Shown here: positions 35,550 through 44,091 of the stretch, piece after piece
How the letters are laid out: the number at the start of each line of letters is the position of its first letter
Numbering within the stretch: position 1 is the first letter of the stretch
Assembly: GCA_943325515.2 (NCBI GenBank)
Contig: CALPPS020000002.1
Location: 6,680-70,679, forward strand
Direction: 5' to 3'
Length of the DNA: 64,000 nt
Source of the DNA: Flavobacterium psychrophilum
GTDB lineage: Bacteria > Bacteroidota > Bacteroidia > Flavobacteriales > Flavobacteriaceae
Translations under genes and position numbers: made by a program
The notes under the pieces: model-generated
What the model saw: only the letters and a program-made list of their open reading frames with translations
Databases searched by the model: none
Told to the model about the DNA's origin: nothing

Positions 35550-35733
35550 AATGGACAAACTGTGTGCAAAACTTGTAATCTAAAAACTGAGACATAAAAG
35601 AGATTCCTACGGAATGACAAAGTTTGTGTAAAACTTGTAAACTAAAAACTGAGACATAAAAGAGATTCCTACGAAATGACAAATTGTGCGTAAAACTTGA
35701 AACTGACAACAGAAAACTGAGACTAAAAACTAA
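35550..35733. repeat. 62-bp tandem repeat, about 2.7 copies
   Basis: Three units begin near 35550, 35612 and 35674 (period 62 bp, measured by ACTTG at 35571, 35633 and 35695). Each contains AATGACAAA, TGTG(T/C)G/AAAACTTG and AAAACTGAGAC; units 1 and 2 also share GACATAAAAGAGATTCCTACG. Unit 3 diverges in its second half. It lies directly downstream of the polyprenyl synthase gene (stop at 35737) and probably belongs to a dispersed intergenic repeat family. Confidence 0.8.
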
Positions 35734-35736
35734 CAA

Positions 35737-36717
35737 CTACTTCTTTCTTTCAATAACATAATTCACCATCAGAGAAAGCGCATCACGATAGTCAGATGGA
35801 GGGAAATTGTTTAAGATTTGAAGCGCTTCTTGTTGGAATTCAACCATTTTTTCTTCGGCGTAAGCCAAACCGTTCTTATTTTTTACGAATTGGATAACTT
35901 CTTTAACGCGCTTTTTATCCTTATTATGATTTTTGATGGAGTTAATACACCAGCTTTTTTCTTTAGATGTACAATTATTCAAAGCATAGATTAAAGGTAA
36001 TGTCATTTTTTGTTCCTTGATGTCTATTCCGGTTGGTTTTCCAATCGCATCATCGGTATAATCAAACAAATCATCTTTTATTTGAAATGCCATTCCGATG
36101 AGTTCACCAAATTTTCGCATAGCTTCTACTTGTATCTCATCCTCGGAAACAGATTTTGCACCAAGAGCACAACAGGAGGCAATTAGAGTGGCTGTTTTTT
36201 TTCGGATGATTTCATAATACACTTCTTCAACAATATCCAATCGGCGAGCTTTTTCTATTTGAAGTAATTCACCTTCACTCATTTCACGAACGGCAACTGA
36301 AATTATTCGCAGCAAATCAAAATCGTCATTATCAATGGAAAGCAATAATCCCTTTGACAGGAAATAATCACCAACGAGAACCGCAATTTTGTTTTTCCAT
36401 AAAGCATTAATAGAGAAAAATCCGCGTCGTCTGTTGCTGTCATCAACCACATCGTCATGAACCAAAGTTGCCGTATGAATCAATTCGATTACACTGGCGC
36501 CTCGATAGGTTCTTTCATTAACTTCTTCCTTTTCGGAAAGCATTTTGGCGACCAAAAAAACAAACATTGGACGCATTTGTTTTCCTTTTCGGTTTACAAT
36601 ATAATAGGTTATTCTGTTAAGTAAGGCAATTTTGGAAGTCATCGATTCGTAGAACTTCTTTTCAAAAAGTTCCATTTCGTTCTGGATAGGTTGTTTTATT
36701 TGTGAAGTAATATTCAT
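35737..36717 (-). CDS. Polyprenyl diphosphate synthase (IspB-type)
   Basis: 326-residue trans-prenyltransferase. The first Asp-rich motif is in LVHDDVVDDSNRRRG and the second in FQIKDDLFDYTDD; GKQMRP near 46 and the KKTATLIASC segment are also typical. It makes a long-chain prenyl diphosphate, in Bacteroidota most likely the menaquinone side chain, by head-to-tail condensation; chain length cannot be read. A -7 element (36723-36730) ends only 5 nt before the ATG, implying a nearly leaderless transcript. Confidence 0.92.
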   Translation of the reverse strand: MNITSQIKQPIQNEMELFEKKFYESMTSKIALLNRITYYIVNRKGKQMRPMFVFLVAKMLSEKEEVNERTYRGASVIELIHTATLVHDDVVDDSNRRRGFFSINALWKNKIAVLVGDYFLSKGLLLSIDNDDFDLLRIISVAVREMSEGELLQIEKARRLDIVEEVYYEIIRKKTATLIASCCALGAKSVSEDEIQVEAMRKFGELIGMAFQIKDDLFDYTDDAIGKPTGIDIKEQKMTLPLIYALNNCTSKEKSWCINSIKNHNKDKKRVKEVIQFVKNKNGLAYAEEKMVEFQQEALQILNNFPPSDYRDALSLMVNYVIERKK

Positions 36718-36722
36718 CTTCT

Positions 36723-36730
36723 CAAAGGTA
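36723..36730 (-). promoter_or_regulatory. Putative -7 element immediately before the polyprenyl synthase gene
   Basis: TACCTTTG on the minus strand, ending 5 nt before the ATG at 36717. If used, the transcript would start at or within a few bases of the start codon. Confidence 0.5.
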
Positions 36731-36735
36731 CACTA

Positions 36736-36767
36736 TTGCAATCGTTTGAAAAAAAAAATTATCTTTG
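36736..36767 (+). promoter_or_regulatory. Putative promoter of the lipoprotein gene at 36826
   Basis: TTG at 36736-36738, a 21-nt spacer, then TATCTTTG at 36760-36767, fitting the Bacteroidota TTG/TAnnTTTG pattern. A leader of about 50 nt follows. Confidence 0.6.
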
Positions 36768-36825
36768 ATTAAACCTTTTATAAAAACTATATTCTTATTT
36801 ATCTTAACATAAAAAAATAGTACCT

Positions 36826-37698
36826 ATGAAATTAAAAAAATTATTTGGCATTATAGCATTCGTTGCTATTTTTACATTAGGAAGTTGTTCAAAAGACAAC
36901 AACTCGTCTGACACAAGTCTAACTAGTGCTGATGCAGTAGCTGCTAACAAAATGGATAAGGCTTCAAATGATATTTCTGATGTTATTGAAGATGTTTATT
37001 TTCAGCAAAATCCATCAAGTGCAGGAAAAAATGCGACTACATTTTTGACATTATTGCCAATGTGTGCATCAGTTAGTGTCGCTACTACAACCCCAAATTC
37101 TTGGGAGAGAACTGTCACTTTTACTAATTGTACCTTTAACGGAAATATTTTAAATGGGCAGATTATTGTTTCAGGAGCTTTACCATTACCTACTGCAAAT
37201 GTTTTAGCCACTACTGGTTATACTATCAATTATGAGTTTATAAATTTTACTCATAATGCTATTTTGATTGAAGGTAATAGATCGATTACACGAAAATTTG
37301 CTAGTAGCCAACTCTCACCAGATAACCATCCTATTCATATAATAGACATAGACATGACCGCTACTTTTCCTAACGGAGATGTTTATACTAGAGTGGGAAC
37401 AAGAACAAGAGAATGTGTTGAGAATTTTGGAGATGGAATATTAAGTAATAATGTATATAAAATATACCAATCTATTACTAATACTAGACCTAATGGTGCA
37501 CAACATTCTCATATTGTTTTAGAAACATCTCCACTTAAAATAGATATGGCTTGTCAATACAAAGTTGTTAGTGGAGTTTTAACAATAACTGGTACAAACA
37601 ATACTGCTATTATAAATTATGGAAATGATACGTGTGATAATAATGCTACCATTGCAATTAATGGGGGCGCAGCAAATCCATTTACTTTCGGAAATTAA
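36826..37698 (+). CDS. Hypothetical lipoprotein
   Basis: 290 residues with a signal peptide and lipobox LGSC (Cys21), followed by a Ser/Asp-rich linker. The mature part is rich in Thr, Asn and Ile with many short beta-type segments (WERTVTFTNCTFNGNILNGQ, NYEFINFTHNAILIEGNRSITR, YKVVSGVLTITGTNN). This resembles secreted beta-sandwich lipoproteins of flavobacteria. I do not recognise a family. It has its own promoter and terminator and no functionally related neighbour. Confidence 0.75.
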   Translation: MKLKKLFGIIAFVAIFTLGSCSKDNNSSDTSLTSADAVAANKMDKASNDISDVIEDVYFQQNPSSAGKNATTFLTLLPMCASVSVATTTPNSWERTVTFTNCTFNGNILNGQIIVSGALPLPTANVLATTGYTINYEFINFTHNAILIEGNRSITRKFASSQLSPDNHPIHIIDIDMTATFPNGDVYTRVGTRTRECVENFGDGILSNNVYKIYQSITNTRPNGAQHSHIVLETSPLKIDMACQYKVVSGVLTITGTNNTAIINYGNDTCDNNATIAINGGAANPFTFGN

Positions 37699-37721
37699 AA
37701 ATTATTAATTACAAAAGGAAC

Positions 37722-37757
37722 AAAGTCCCGACTTCAAATTGAATTCGGGACTTTTTT
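37722..37757 (+). terminator. Terminator after the lipoprotein gene
   Basis: Arms 37722-37731 (AAAGTCCCGA) and 37745-37754 (TCGGGACTTT) pair over 10 bp, followed by a T-run to 37758. It overlaps the end of convergent rlmN (stop at 37757). Confidence 0.88.
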
Positions 37758-38797
37758 TATGATTTATTAGCTAATTGACCACAAGCGGCGTCAATATCTT
37801 TTCCGCGACTTCTTCGGACTTTGGCAACGATATCATTTTTTTCCAATGCTTTGATGTAATTATCGATAGCAGCATCAGAAGCTTGTTGGAACTCTCCGTC
37901 ATCAATGGGATTATATTCTATCAAATTAACTTTACAGGGAACATATTTACAGAATTTTACTAAAGCATCAATGGAAGCTTTATCATCGTTAATGCCTTTC
38001 CAAACCACATATTCATAGGTAACTTTACTTTTGGTCTTTTGATACCAATACAGTAATGCTTCTTTCAATTCGGGTAATTGAAAGTTTTTGGTAAAAGGCA
38101 TAATGTGATTTCTGGTTTCTTCAATAGCAGAATGTAAAGAAACAGCTAATTTGAATTTCACGGCATCATCTGCCATCTTTTTAATCATCTTTGAAACTCC
38201 CGAAGTAGAAACAGTAATTCTTTTTGGCGACATGCCTAATCCTTCATCTGAAGTAATCATAGCAATGGCTTTCATTACATTGTTATAATTCATCAATGGT
38301 TCACCCATACCCATAAATACAATATTAGACAATGGACGATTGTAATACAAACGACTTTCTCTGTCTATGGCAACCACTTGGTCATAGATTTCTCCGGGCT
38401 CGAGATTTCGCATTCTTTTCAATCGAGCTGTCGCACAAAAATTACAATCCAAACTACAACCTACTTGGCTTGAAACACAAGCTGTAGTTCTGGTTTCTGT
38501 TGGAATTAATACACTTTCAACAATCAAACCATCGTGTAAACGAACTGCATTTTTCACCGTTCCGTCTTCACTGCGTTGCATGGTATCAACTTTGATATGA
38601 TTAATAACAAAATTGTTTTCGAGCATTGTTCTAGTTTCTTTGGAAACGTTTGTCATGTCTTCAAAACTATGTGACGCTTTACTCCAAAGCCATTCATAGA
38701 CTTGATTGCCACGAAAAGCTTTGTCCCCATTAGTCACAAAAAAATCGCGTAATTGTTCTTTGGACAGACTTCGGATGTCTTTTTTCTCGATTTCCAT
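37757..38797 (-). CDS. rlmN: Dual-specificity RNA methyltransferase RlmN
   Basis: 346-residue radical SAM enzyme that methylates C2 of A2503 in 23S rRNA (and A37 of some tRNAs). The [4Fe-4S] cluster Cys residues are C114, C118 and C121 in GCSLDCNFC. The conserved C339 near the end (DIDAACGQL) is the expected methyl-carrying Cys. FMGMGEPLMNY and VSLHSA motifs are intact. Its ATG lies 5 nt after a -7 element, opposite the divergent O-methyltransferase promoter. Confidence 0.96.
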   Translation of the reverse strand: MEIEKKDIRSLSKEQLRDFFVTNGDKAFRGNQVYEWLWSKASHSFEDMTNVSKETRTMLENNFVINHIKVDTMQRSEDGTVKNAVRLHDGLIVESVLIPTETRTTACVSSQVGCSLDCNFCATARLKRMRNLEPGEIYDQVVAIDRESRLYYNRPLSNIVFMGMGEPLMNYNNVMKAIAMITSDEGLGMSPKRITVSTSGVSKMIKKMADDAVKFKLAVSLHSAIEETRNHIMPFTKNFQLPELKEALLYWYQKTKSKVTYEYVVWKGINDDKASIDALVKFCKYVPCKVNLIEYNPIDDGEFQQASDAAIDNYIKALEKNDIVAKVRRSRGKDIDAACGQLANKS

Positions 38798-38801
38798 GGC
38801 G

Positions 38802-38809
38802 CAAATTTA
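38802..38809 (-). promoter_or_regulatory. Putative -7 element immediately before rlmN
   Basis: TAAATTTG on the minus strand ends 5 nt before the rlmN ATG, predicting a nearly leaderless mRNA. It lies within the 60-bp divergent gap with the O-methyltransferase gene. Confidence 0.5.
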
Positions 38810-38815
38810 GGGTAT

Positions 38816-38843
38816 TTTGGTTAGTTGTTAATTTGTATTTTTG
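38816..38843 (+). promoter_or_regulatory. Putative promoter of the O-methyltransferase gene
   Basis: TTTG at 38816-38819, a 16-nt spacer and TATTTTTG at 38836-38843, with ATG 15 nt downstream. The element lies inside the longest possible reading frame (start 38825) and so argues for the start at 38858. Confidence 0.6.
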
Positions 38844-38857
38844 TAAAAAATAAAACC

Positions 38858-39499
38858 ATGCATTTCCTTTCTGACGAATTAGATTCTTATGTTACCAATC
38901 ATTCAGAAAATGAACCTGAATTATTAGCACAATTAAATAAAGAAACGCACCAAAAAATTCTACAACCTAGAATGTTAAGCGGTCATTTTCAAGGTAGAGT
39001 TTTGAGTATGCTTTCTAAAATTATTCACCCAACATCTATTCTTGAAGTTGGCACTTATACTGGTTATGCCACACTATGTTTAGCAGAAGGTTTAGCAGAA
39101 AATGGTACTATAGACACATTAGACATTGAAGAAGAATTAGTCGATTTTCAGAGAAAGTATTTCGATAAAACCATATGGGCAAATCAAATAACGCAACATT
39201 TAGGTGATGCTTTAGAAATCATTCCAACTTTGAACAAAAAATATGATTTAGTTTTTATTGATGCCGATAAAGAAAATTATATCAATTATTTCCATTTGAT
39301 TGTTCCGATGATGAACAAAGGAGGCATTATTCTTTCGGATAATGTTTTATGGAGTGGCAAAGTTTTGGAGGAAGTGAAAACGAGTGATATTACCACCCAA
39401 ATTTTATTGGAATACAATCAATTACTGAAAAATGATACTAGAGTAGAAACTGTTTTGTTCCCCATTCGTGATGGATTGACGGTTTCGAGAGTGAAATAA
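38858..39499 (+). CDS. SAM-dependent O-methyltransferase
   Basis: 213-residue class I methyltransferase of the caffeoyl-CoA/catechol O-methyltransferase type. The SAM-binding motif ILEVGTYTGYATLCLA is followed by TIDTLDIEEE, then YDLVFIDADKENYINYF and GGIILSDNVLWSGKV, the metal- and substrate-site segments of this family. The start MHFLSDELD at 38858 is chosen because the promoter elements lie inside the longer frame beginning at 38825. Substrate is unknown. It ends next to a 7-bp tandem repeat shared with the 3' end of the convergent PAP2 gene. Confidence 0.9.
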   Translation: MHFLSDELDSYVTNHSENEPELLAQLNKETHQKILQPRMLSGHFQGRVLSMLSKIIHPTSILEVGTYTGYATLCLAEGLAENGTIDTLDIEEELVDFQRKYFDKTIWANQITQHLGDALEIIPTLNKKYDLVFIDADKENYINYFHLIVPMMNKGGIILSDNVLWSGKVLEEVKTSDITTQILLEYNQLLKNDTRVETVLFPIRDGLTVSRVK

Positions 39500-39500
39500 A

Positions 39501-39525
39501 AATTACGAATTACGAATTACGAATT
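39501..39525. repeat. 7-bp tandem repeat at a convergent gene junction
   Basis: AATTACG is repeated three times plus a partial copy (39501-39525). It spans the last codons and stop of the PAP2 gene on the minus strand and begins 2 nt after the O-methyltransferase stop. Confidence 0.85.
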
Positions 39526-40060
39526 TCAAATAAATTTTGTAGCAAATAAACCCATAAGTAGCTCCAAAAGCATAACCCGTAATAATATCTGATGGGAAAT
39601 GCAACCCAAGATAAATTCGGCTGTAAGCAAATAGTAAAGGAAACAGCAACAGTAAATAAGCGTGTTTATAAAACTTCTTCAAAATCATAAAAACAAAAAC
39701 CGAAGTTGCCATAGAGTTTGTAGCATGACCTGAAAAGAAACTATAAGAAGGACTTGATTTCACAATTCTGATTATAGTTTTTATTTCTTCATCATTACAA
39801 GGTCGCGGACGTTCGAAATACCATTTAAATAGATTGGCAGTTTGGTCGCAAAGCAGCACTAATAATGCCGTAAATAGTAAATAGTAACCAAATTTTTTCC
39901 AGCCTAGTTTATTTTGAACAAGATAAAAAATCAAAAGAAAAAATGGTGTCCAATAGACTGGTTTTGTAATCATCAACCAAAGACCGTCGAATGAAGATGA
40001 ACCTAAGCCGCTTAAAAAAACAAGAAGTTCTTTATCTAGATCAATGATTTTTTCCAGCAT
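39503..40060 (-). CDS. PAP2-family membrane phosphatase
   Basis: 185-residue polytopic membrane protein with the PAP2 phosphatase signature. KxxxxxxRP appears as FKWYFERPRP; the middle motif is SFFSGHATNSM (PSGH-type, with Ser-Gly-His); the last is SRIYLGLHFPSDIITG (SRxxxxxHxxxD). All catalytic residues are present, so it is probably an active undecaprenyl-pyrophosphate or phosphatidate phosphatase. The final residues (FVIRNS) are encoded by the 7-bp tandem repeat. The ATG overlaps the tatA stop by one base (TAATG). Confidence 0.92.
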   Translation of the reverse strand: MLEKIIDLDKELLVFLSGLGSSSFDGLWLMITKPVYWTPFFLLIFYLVQNKLGWKKFGYYLLFTALLVLLCDQTANLFKWYFERPRPCNDEEIKTIIRIVKSSPSYSFFSGHATNSMATSVFVFMILKKFYKHAYLLLLFPLLFAYSRIYLGLHFPSDIITGYAFGATYGFICYKIYLKFVIRNS

Positions 40061-40383
40061 TATAATTGTCTTTTTATGGGGCCCGTTAAATCCTCGATAT
40101 CTTGAGTTGCATTTTGAACAGGATTGGTTAAATTTGAATCTAATCCTTCTTTTACCTTTTCTACTTCGGCAGTAAAAGTAGCCGTTAAATCTTTCATAGA
40201 AGTATCTATTCCATTAGTTTCAGCTCCTTTTTGAATTTCAGCTTTTATTTCATTAGTAGCGTTTTTCAACTGCGCCATTATCTTCCCTAATGTTCTTGCT
40301 ATTTCTGGAACTTTATCAGAACCAAATAGCATCAACGCTATGAAAATTATAAATAGTATTTCGCCACCGCCTATTCCAAACAT
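40060..40383 (-). CDS. Twin-arginine translocase TatA/TatE family protein
   Basis: 107 residues. A short N-terminal transmembrane helix (FGIGGGEILFIIFIALMLFG, about 2-21) is followed by the hinge GSDKVPEIARTLGK and an amphipathic helix, then a charged tail. This is the TatA/B layout; Glu8 in the helix is of TatB type, so assignment between TatA and TatB is uncertain. It forms part of the pore for folded proteins with twin-arginine signals. tatC is not in the window. It overlaps the PAP2 gene by one base. Confidence 0.88.
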   Translation of the reverse strand: MFGIGGGEILFIIFIALMLFGSDKVPEIARTLGKIMAQLKNATNEIKAEIQKGAETNGIDTSMKDLTATFTAEVEKVKEGLDSNLTNPVQNATQDIEDLTGPIKRQL

Positions 40384-40427
40384 ATTCTTAAGTTACTATA
40401 TTAAAAGTACAAATTTACAAAGTTATA

Positions 40428-42668
40428 TTAATCAAATTTTGATTTCTCAACTGTTTTTGGCCAAGAGTTATTAGCCGTATCGATATCGGCTGTTTCTTCT
40501 TTGGGGTCAAGTACAATTTTTTTTATGGCTTTTTTGGTAGCAAATGTTCTACTCACTTCTTGATCATTTATTCTCCAAATTTGAGCTGGAAAATAATGGT
40601 TTTCAGTAGTTCCATCTTCAAAGGTGATTGCTATAATTATTGGCATTACCAATCCACCAGGTTTATCAAAAGTAACTTGATAAAAATATTTTGGCTCGTT
40701 TAATGTTAATTTTTCTTCTGCAGTGAAATGTTGGTTTATATATTCATCTAAAGCCTGATAATCTGAAGATTTAAATGGCTTATTCAATTCTGGTTTAAAA
40801 TCTACGGTACCTTCAGCAATCATATATACCATTGGTCCGATATTGGTATCTCTACGACGTCTTGGTTTCGGTGAATTTTTTGCATCAGTTGAAGGTTCAT
40901 TGCTTACAAAATATTTTTTTACTTCTTTGATACCAATGTCATTGTAATCTGTGGTATAAAACCAACCTCTCCAAAACCAATCTAAATCAACTGCCGAGGC
41001 ATCTTCCATGGTTCTGAAAAAATCTTCTGGAGTGGGATGCTTAAATTTCCATCGATTAGCATAGGTTTTAAATGCATAATCAAACAATTCGTGCCCCATA
41101 ATTGTTTCACGAAGAATATTCAGTGCTGTGGCTGGTTTCCCATAGGCATTATTTCCAAACTGACGAATACTTTCTGAATTGGTCATAATAGGTTCTAACC
41201 CTTTTTGATCACCGCTCATATAAGGAACTATATTTTTAGCAGGTCCACGACGAACAGGAAAATTTGCATCAAAGGTTTTTTCGGCTAAAAATTCCATAAA
41301 AGAATTTAAACCTTCATCCATCCATGTCCATTGACGTTCATCAGAATTGATAATCATAGGAAAATAATTATGCCCAATTTCATGACATATAACACCTAAC
41401 ATTCCATATTTAGTCTGGTCTGTATATTTTCCGTTTTCATCAGGGCGACCATAATTCCAGCAAATCATTGGGTATTCCATTCCTTGATCTCTGGCGTTGA
41501 TTGAAATGGCTTTTGGATAAGGATAGTCAAAAGTATAACTCGAATAACTTTTCAAAGTATGCGCTATAATTCTCGTAGAATATTGTTCCCACAATGGATT
41601 TCCTTCTTTGGGATATAATGAAATTGCCATGGCGGTGGTATTTCCTGTTTTGACTGCCATAGCATCATAAATGAATTTTCTTGAAGTAGAAATTCCAAAA
41701 TCGCGGACATTTTCTGCTTTGAATTTCCATGTTTTTTTGGCGATAGCAAATCCTTTTTCTCTTGCTTCGGCTTCGGCTTGTGTTACTACAATTACTGGTT
41801 TATCAAAAGATTTTTCGGCTTCGGTATATCTTTTTAATTGTTCTGGAGTAAAAACTTCGCTTCTGTTTAAAAGTGTTCCTGTTGCTTCCAAAATATGATC
41901 TGCTGGAACTGTAATATTGACTTCAAAGTTTCCAAAGGTTAATGCAAACTCTCCAGAACCCCAAAATTGCATATTTTGCCAACCTTCTACATCATTATAA
42001 ACGGCCATTCTTGGGTAAAATTGTGCCAAAACATACAAGTTATTGCCATCTTTATCAAAATGTTCATAGCCCGAGCGTCCACCATCTAATAAATAATTAT
42101 TGATGTTATACCACCATTTTATAGAAAAAGTAATCTTTTCTCCATGTTTCAAAAACATGGGCAACTCTATTCTCATCATGGTTTGATTAACTGTATACTG
42201 CATTGGTTTCCCGTTGACATCTTTTACATAATCAATCTTAAAACCACCATCAAAATCTTCTTCTAAATATTTTCTAGAGAAATCTTTAACCGAAATTGAC
42301 GAATCAGTTTTATTGCTTTCTACCAAAGGCGAATTGGAATTTCTTGCTTTTTCATTTTGGTCTAATTGAAGCCATAAATAATCCAATGATTCCTTAGCAT
42401 TATTGGTATAGGTTATGGTTTCAGTGCCATACAATTTTTGATTTTTATCATCTAATTCAACATCAATTTTATAATCGGCTTGTTGCTGATAATATTCTGG
42501 CCCTGGCGCACCAGCTGCTGTACGATACATAGTGGGCGTTGCCAATAAATCATACATTTGTTTGAACTTATCTGGATTTCTGTAATCAGGATTTGAAGTT
42601 TTGGGAGTTTCTTGAGCTTGTAAAATACTCATAAACAGCATCAAAAAAAAAGTAGCTATTCTTTTCAT
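40428..42668 (-). CDS. M1-family metallopeptidase
   Basis: 746 residues with a signal peptide (about 1-18). The zinc site is complete: H429, E430 and H433 in HEIGHN, and E452 19 residues after H433 in WMDEGLNSF. The aminopeptidase recognition segment is GMEYPM rather than the textbook GAMEN, as in other Bacteroidota M1 enzymes. A C-terminal region with basic loop PKPRRRR precedes the end. It is expected to trim peptides in the periplasm or at the surface. Confidence 0.92.
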   Translation of the reverse strand: MKRIATFFLMLFMSILQAQETPKTSNPDYRNPDKFKQMYDLLATPTMYRTAAGAPGPEYYQQQADYKIDVELDDKNQKLYGTETITYTNNAKESLDYLWLQLDQNEKARNSNSPLVESNKTDSSISVKDFSRKYLEEDFDGGFKIDYVKDVNGKPMQYTVNQTMMRIELPMFLKHGEKITFSIKWWYNINNYLLDGGRSGYEHFDKDGNNLYVLAQFYPRMAVYNDVEGWQNMQFWGSGEFALTFGNFEVNITVPADHILEATGTLLNRSEVFTPEQLKRYTEAEKSFDKPVIVVTQAEAEAREKGFAIAKKTWKFKAENVRDFGISTSRKFIYDAMAVKTGNTTAMAISLYPKEGNPLWEQYSTRIIAHTLKSYSSYTFDYPYPKAISINARDQGMEYPMICWNYGRPDENGKYTDQTKYGMLGVICHEIGHNYFPMIINSDERQWTWMDEGLNSFMEFLAEKTFDANFPVRRGPAKNIVPYMSGDQKGLEPIMTNSESIRQFGNNAYGKPATALNILRETIMGHELFDYAFKTYANRWKFKHPTPEDFFRTMEDASAVDLDWFWRGWFYTTDYNDIGIKEVKKYFVSNEPSTDAKNSPKPRRRRDTNIGPMVYMIAEGTVDFKPELNKPFKSSDYQALDEYINQHFTAEEKLTLNEPKYFYQVTFDKPGGLVMPIIIAITFEDGTTENHYFPAQIWRINDQEVSRTFATKKAIKKIVLDPKEETADIDTANNSWPKTVEKSKFD

Positions 42669-42725
42669 AGACTATAAATTAAGGGATAAAAGTAAAAAAA
42701 TATATGGCTTAATGATGAATTAAAT

Positions 42726-43226
42726 TTATTTTAACATACCGTATTTGGTGGAAGAAGTTAATAATAAACTCTTCTTTTCGCCAGCATTATTAAATTGAAT
42801 AATATTCTGTTGTTCAGGATATAGTTCTGTAAGTATAGAATTTTCAATTTTAAGGGAATTTATTTTGGAAATATCTTTAATTCTCAAATAACAAATCAAC
42901 ACATTGTTTTCATTTTCTTGACTCAAAAACTCAAAGACTTTTGGTTGACCATTGACAGTTAATTTGAACTTTTCAGATAAATATTTTTTCATCAATTCAA
43001 TGTCTTCAGGTGTTTCTTTTTCTGAGCCAATAAAAGTTCTTTTGGAATATTGCTTTTTTAATGCTTCGTTCAAATCATCGGCAAAAATGCGTGTGGTGAT
43101 TTGAATCATTTTTTTCTTAGGCACAAAATTTATTTGGTAAATTGCTGAATAAAATCGATGAGCACTTATGGCTGTTAAACCAAAAAATAATACTGTCAAA
43201 AATGAGATGTTAAGTAATCTTTTCAT
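42726..43226 (-). CDS. DUF6702 family protein
   Basis: 166 residues with an N-terminal signal or membrane segment (about 1-20), then the pattern AHRFYSAIYQINFVPKKKMIQITTRIF with DDLNEALKKQY, which I recognise as the DUF6702 family. It is a periplasmic protein of unknown function. In related genomes it accompanies M1 peptidases and carboxypeptidase-regulatory proteins, the same neighbours as here (56 nt before the M1 gene, 18 nt after the 43245 gene). Likely one transcription unit. Confidence 0.82.
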   Translation of the reverse strand: MKRLLNISFLTVLFFGLTAISAHRFYSAIYQINFVPKKKMIQITTRIFADDLNEALKKQYSKRTFIGSEKETPEDIELMKKYLSEKFKLTVNGQPKVFEFLSQENENNVLICYLRIKDISKINSLKIENSILTELYPEQQNIIQFNNAGEKKSLLLTSSTKYGMLK

Positions 43227-43244
43227 GTCTCAAAAGTAATTAAA

Positions 43245-43997
43245 CTATTTAGTCTTCTCGTTTTGCAATTCTAAATATTTTGTTGACAAATCTGAGAAGA
43301 TAAATCGAGCCATAATTTTATTTTTGGAATGTAAAGCTTCGGTTAATTTTGGCTCTTCTATTGCATAATACCAAAACCCTCTTACGTTATCCTTTTGGAT
43401 TTTTAAGTTATCGGTAAAATATTCAATAGGAAATAGATTTTCTATTTTCTCCAATAATTTTTCTTTTCGTTCGATAGTCAATTCTTTTTTTAGCATTGTG
43501 GTTCTTCCTGACATCCAATTCAACAAAGGATCAAGACCAACCGAACCTCCAAATCCTATTTTACCATCTGCATCAGAAGCTACTTTAAGTTTTCTCTCTG
43601 CTGGAGTATATTTTTTGGCAGATCTTTCTAAAATTCCTAAGGAGACCGCATTGATATTGGGATACGTCTTTACCTCTACTTCATCTAGCGGAATGACTTT
43701 GGCATGTAACGTAATCACAAAAAGTTTTTTGATTATTTCATTTTCATCAATAACAGTCTTTTTTGTTATGACTTGTAAACCTGAAAATTGTAAAGTGTCT
43801 CCCACTTTTACAAACATTGAAAAGTTGCCATTTCCATCCGTGACAGTATTTGATTCTGAGCGAAGATTAGTTACATAAACTTCGTTTAATTCTTTTATTT
43901 GAGAAGTTATTTTTCCTTTCAACAAAGTTAAGGTTGCAGTTTGAGCGTATACAGATGAGAAAAATAAAAACAATATTGTTGTCTTAAATAACTTCAT
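43245..43997 (-). CDS. Carboxypeptidase-like regulatory domain protein (hypothetical)
   Basis: 250 residues with a signal peptide (about 1-18, ending in YAQ). Residues 25-110 form a TonB-receptor-like N-terminal carboxypeptidase-regulatory domain: LLKGKITSQIKELNEVYVTNLRS, then GNFSMFVKVGDTLQFSG and VIPLDEVEV. The remaining 140 residues are charged, predicted helical and unrecognised. There is no beta-barrel, so it is not a SusC-type receptor. It heads the M1/DUF6702 gene group. Confidence 0.82.
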   Translation of the reverse strand: MKLFKTTILFLFFSSVYAQTATLTLLKGKITSQIKELNEVYVTNLRSESNTVTDGNGNFSMFVKVGDTLQFSGLQVITKKTVIDENEIIKKLFVITLHAKVIPLDEVEVKTYPNINAVSLGILERSAKKYTPAERKLKVASDADGKIGFGGSVGLDPLLNWMSGRTTMLKKELTIERKEKLLEKIENLFPIEYFTDNLKIQKDNVRGFWYYAIEEPKLTEALHSKNKIMARFIFSDLSTKYLELQNEKTK

Positions 43998-44091
43998 TAT
44001 TCTAAATTTACGATGTAAAAATAGCTGATTAGATTACCAAAATTTTATAATCTTTTGTTAAACTTACTAGTAAAGAAACAAATCACAATTC

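Noticed and set aside
35536-35736. A 66-residue minus-strand frame over the 62-bp repeat
   Set aside because: The peptide is just the repeat translated several times, with no start context or homology; treated as repeat.
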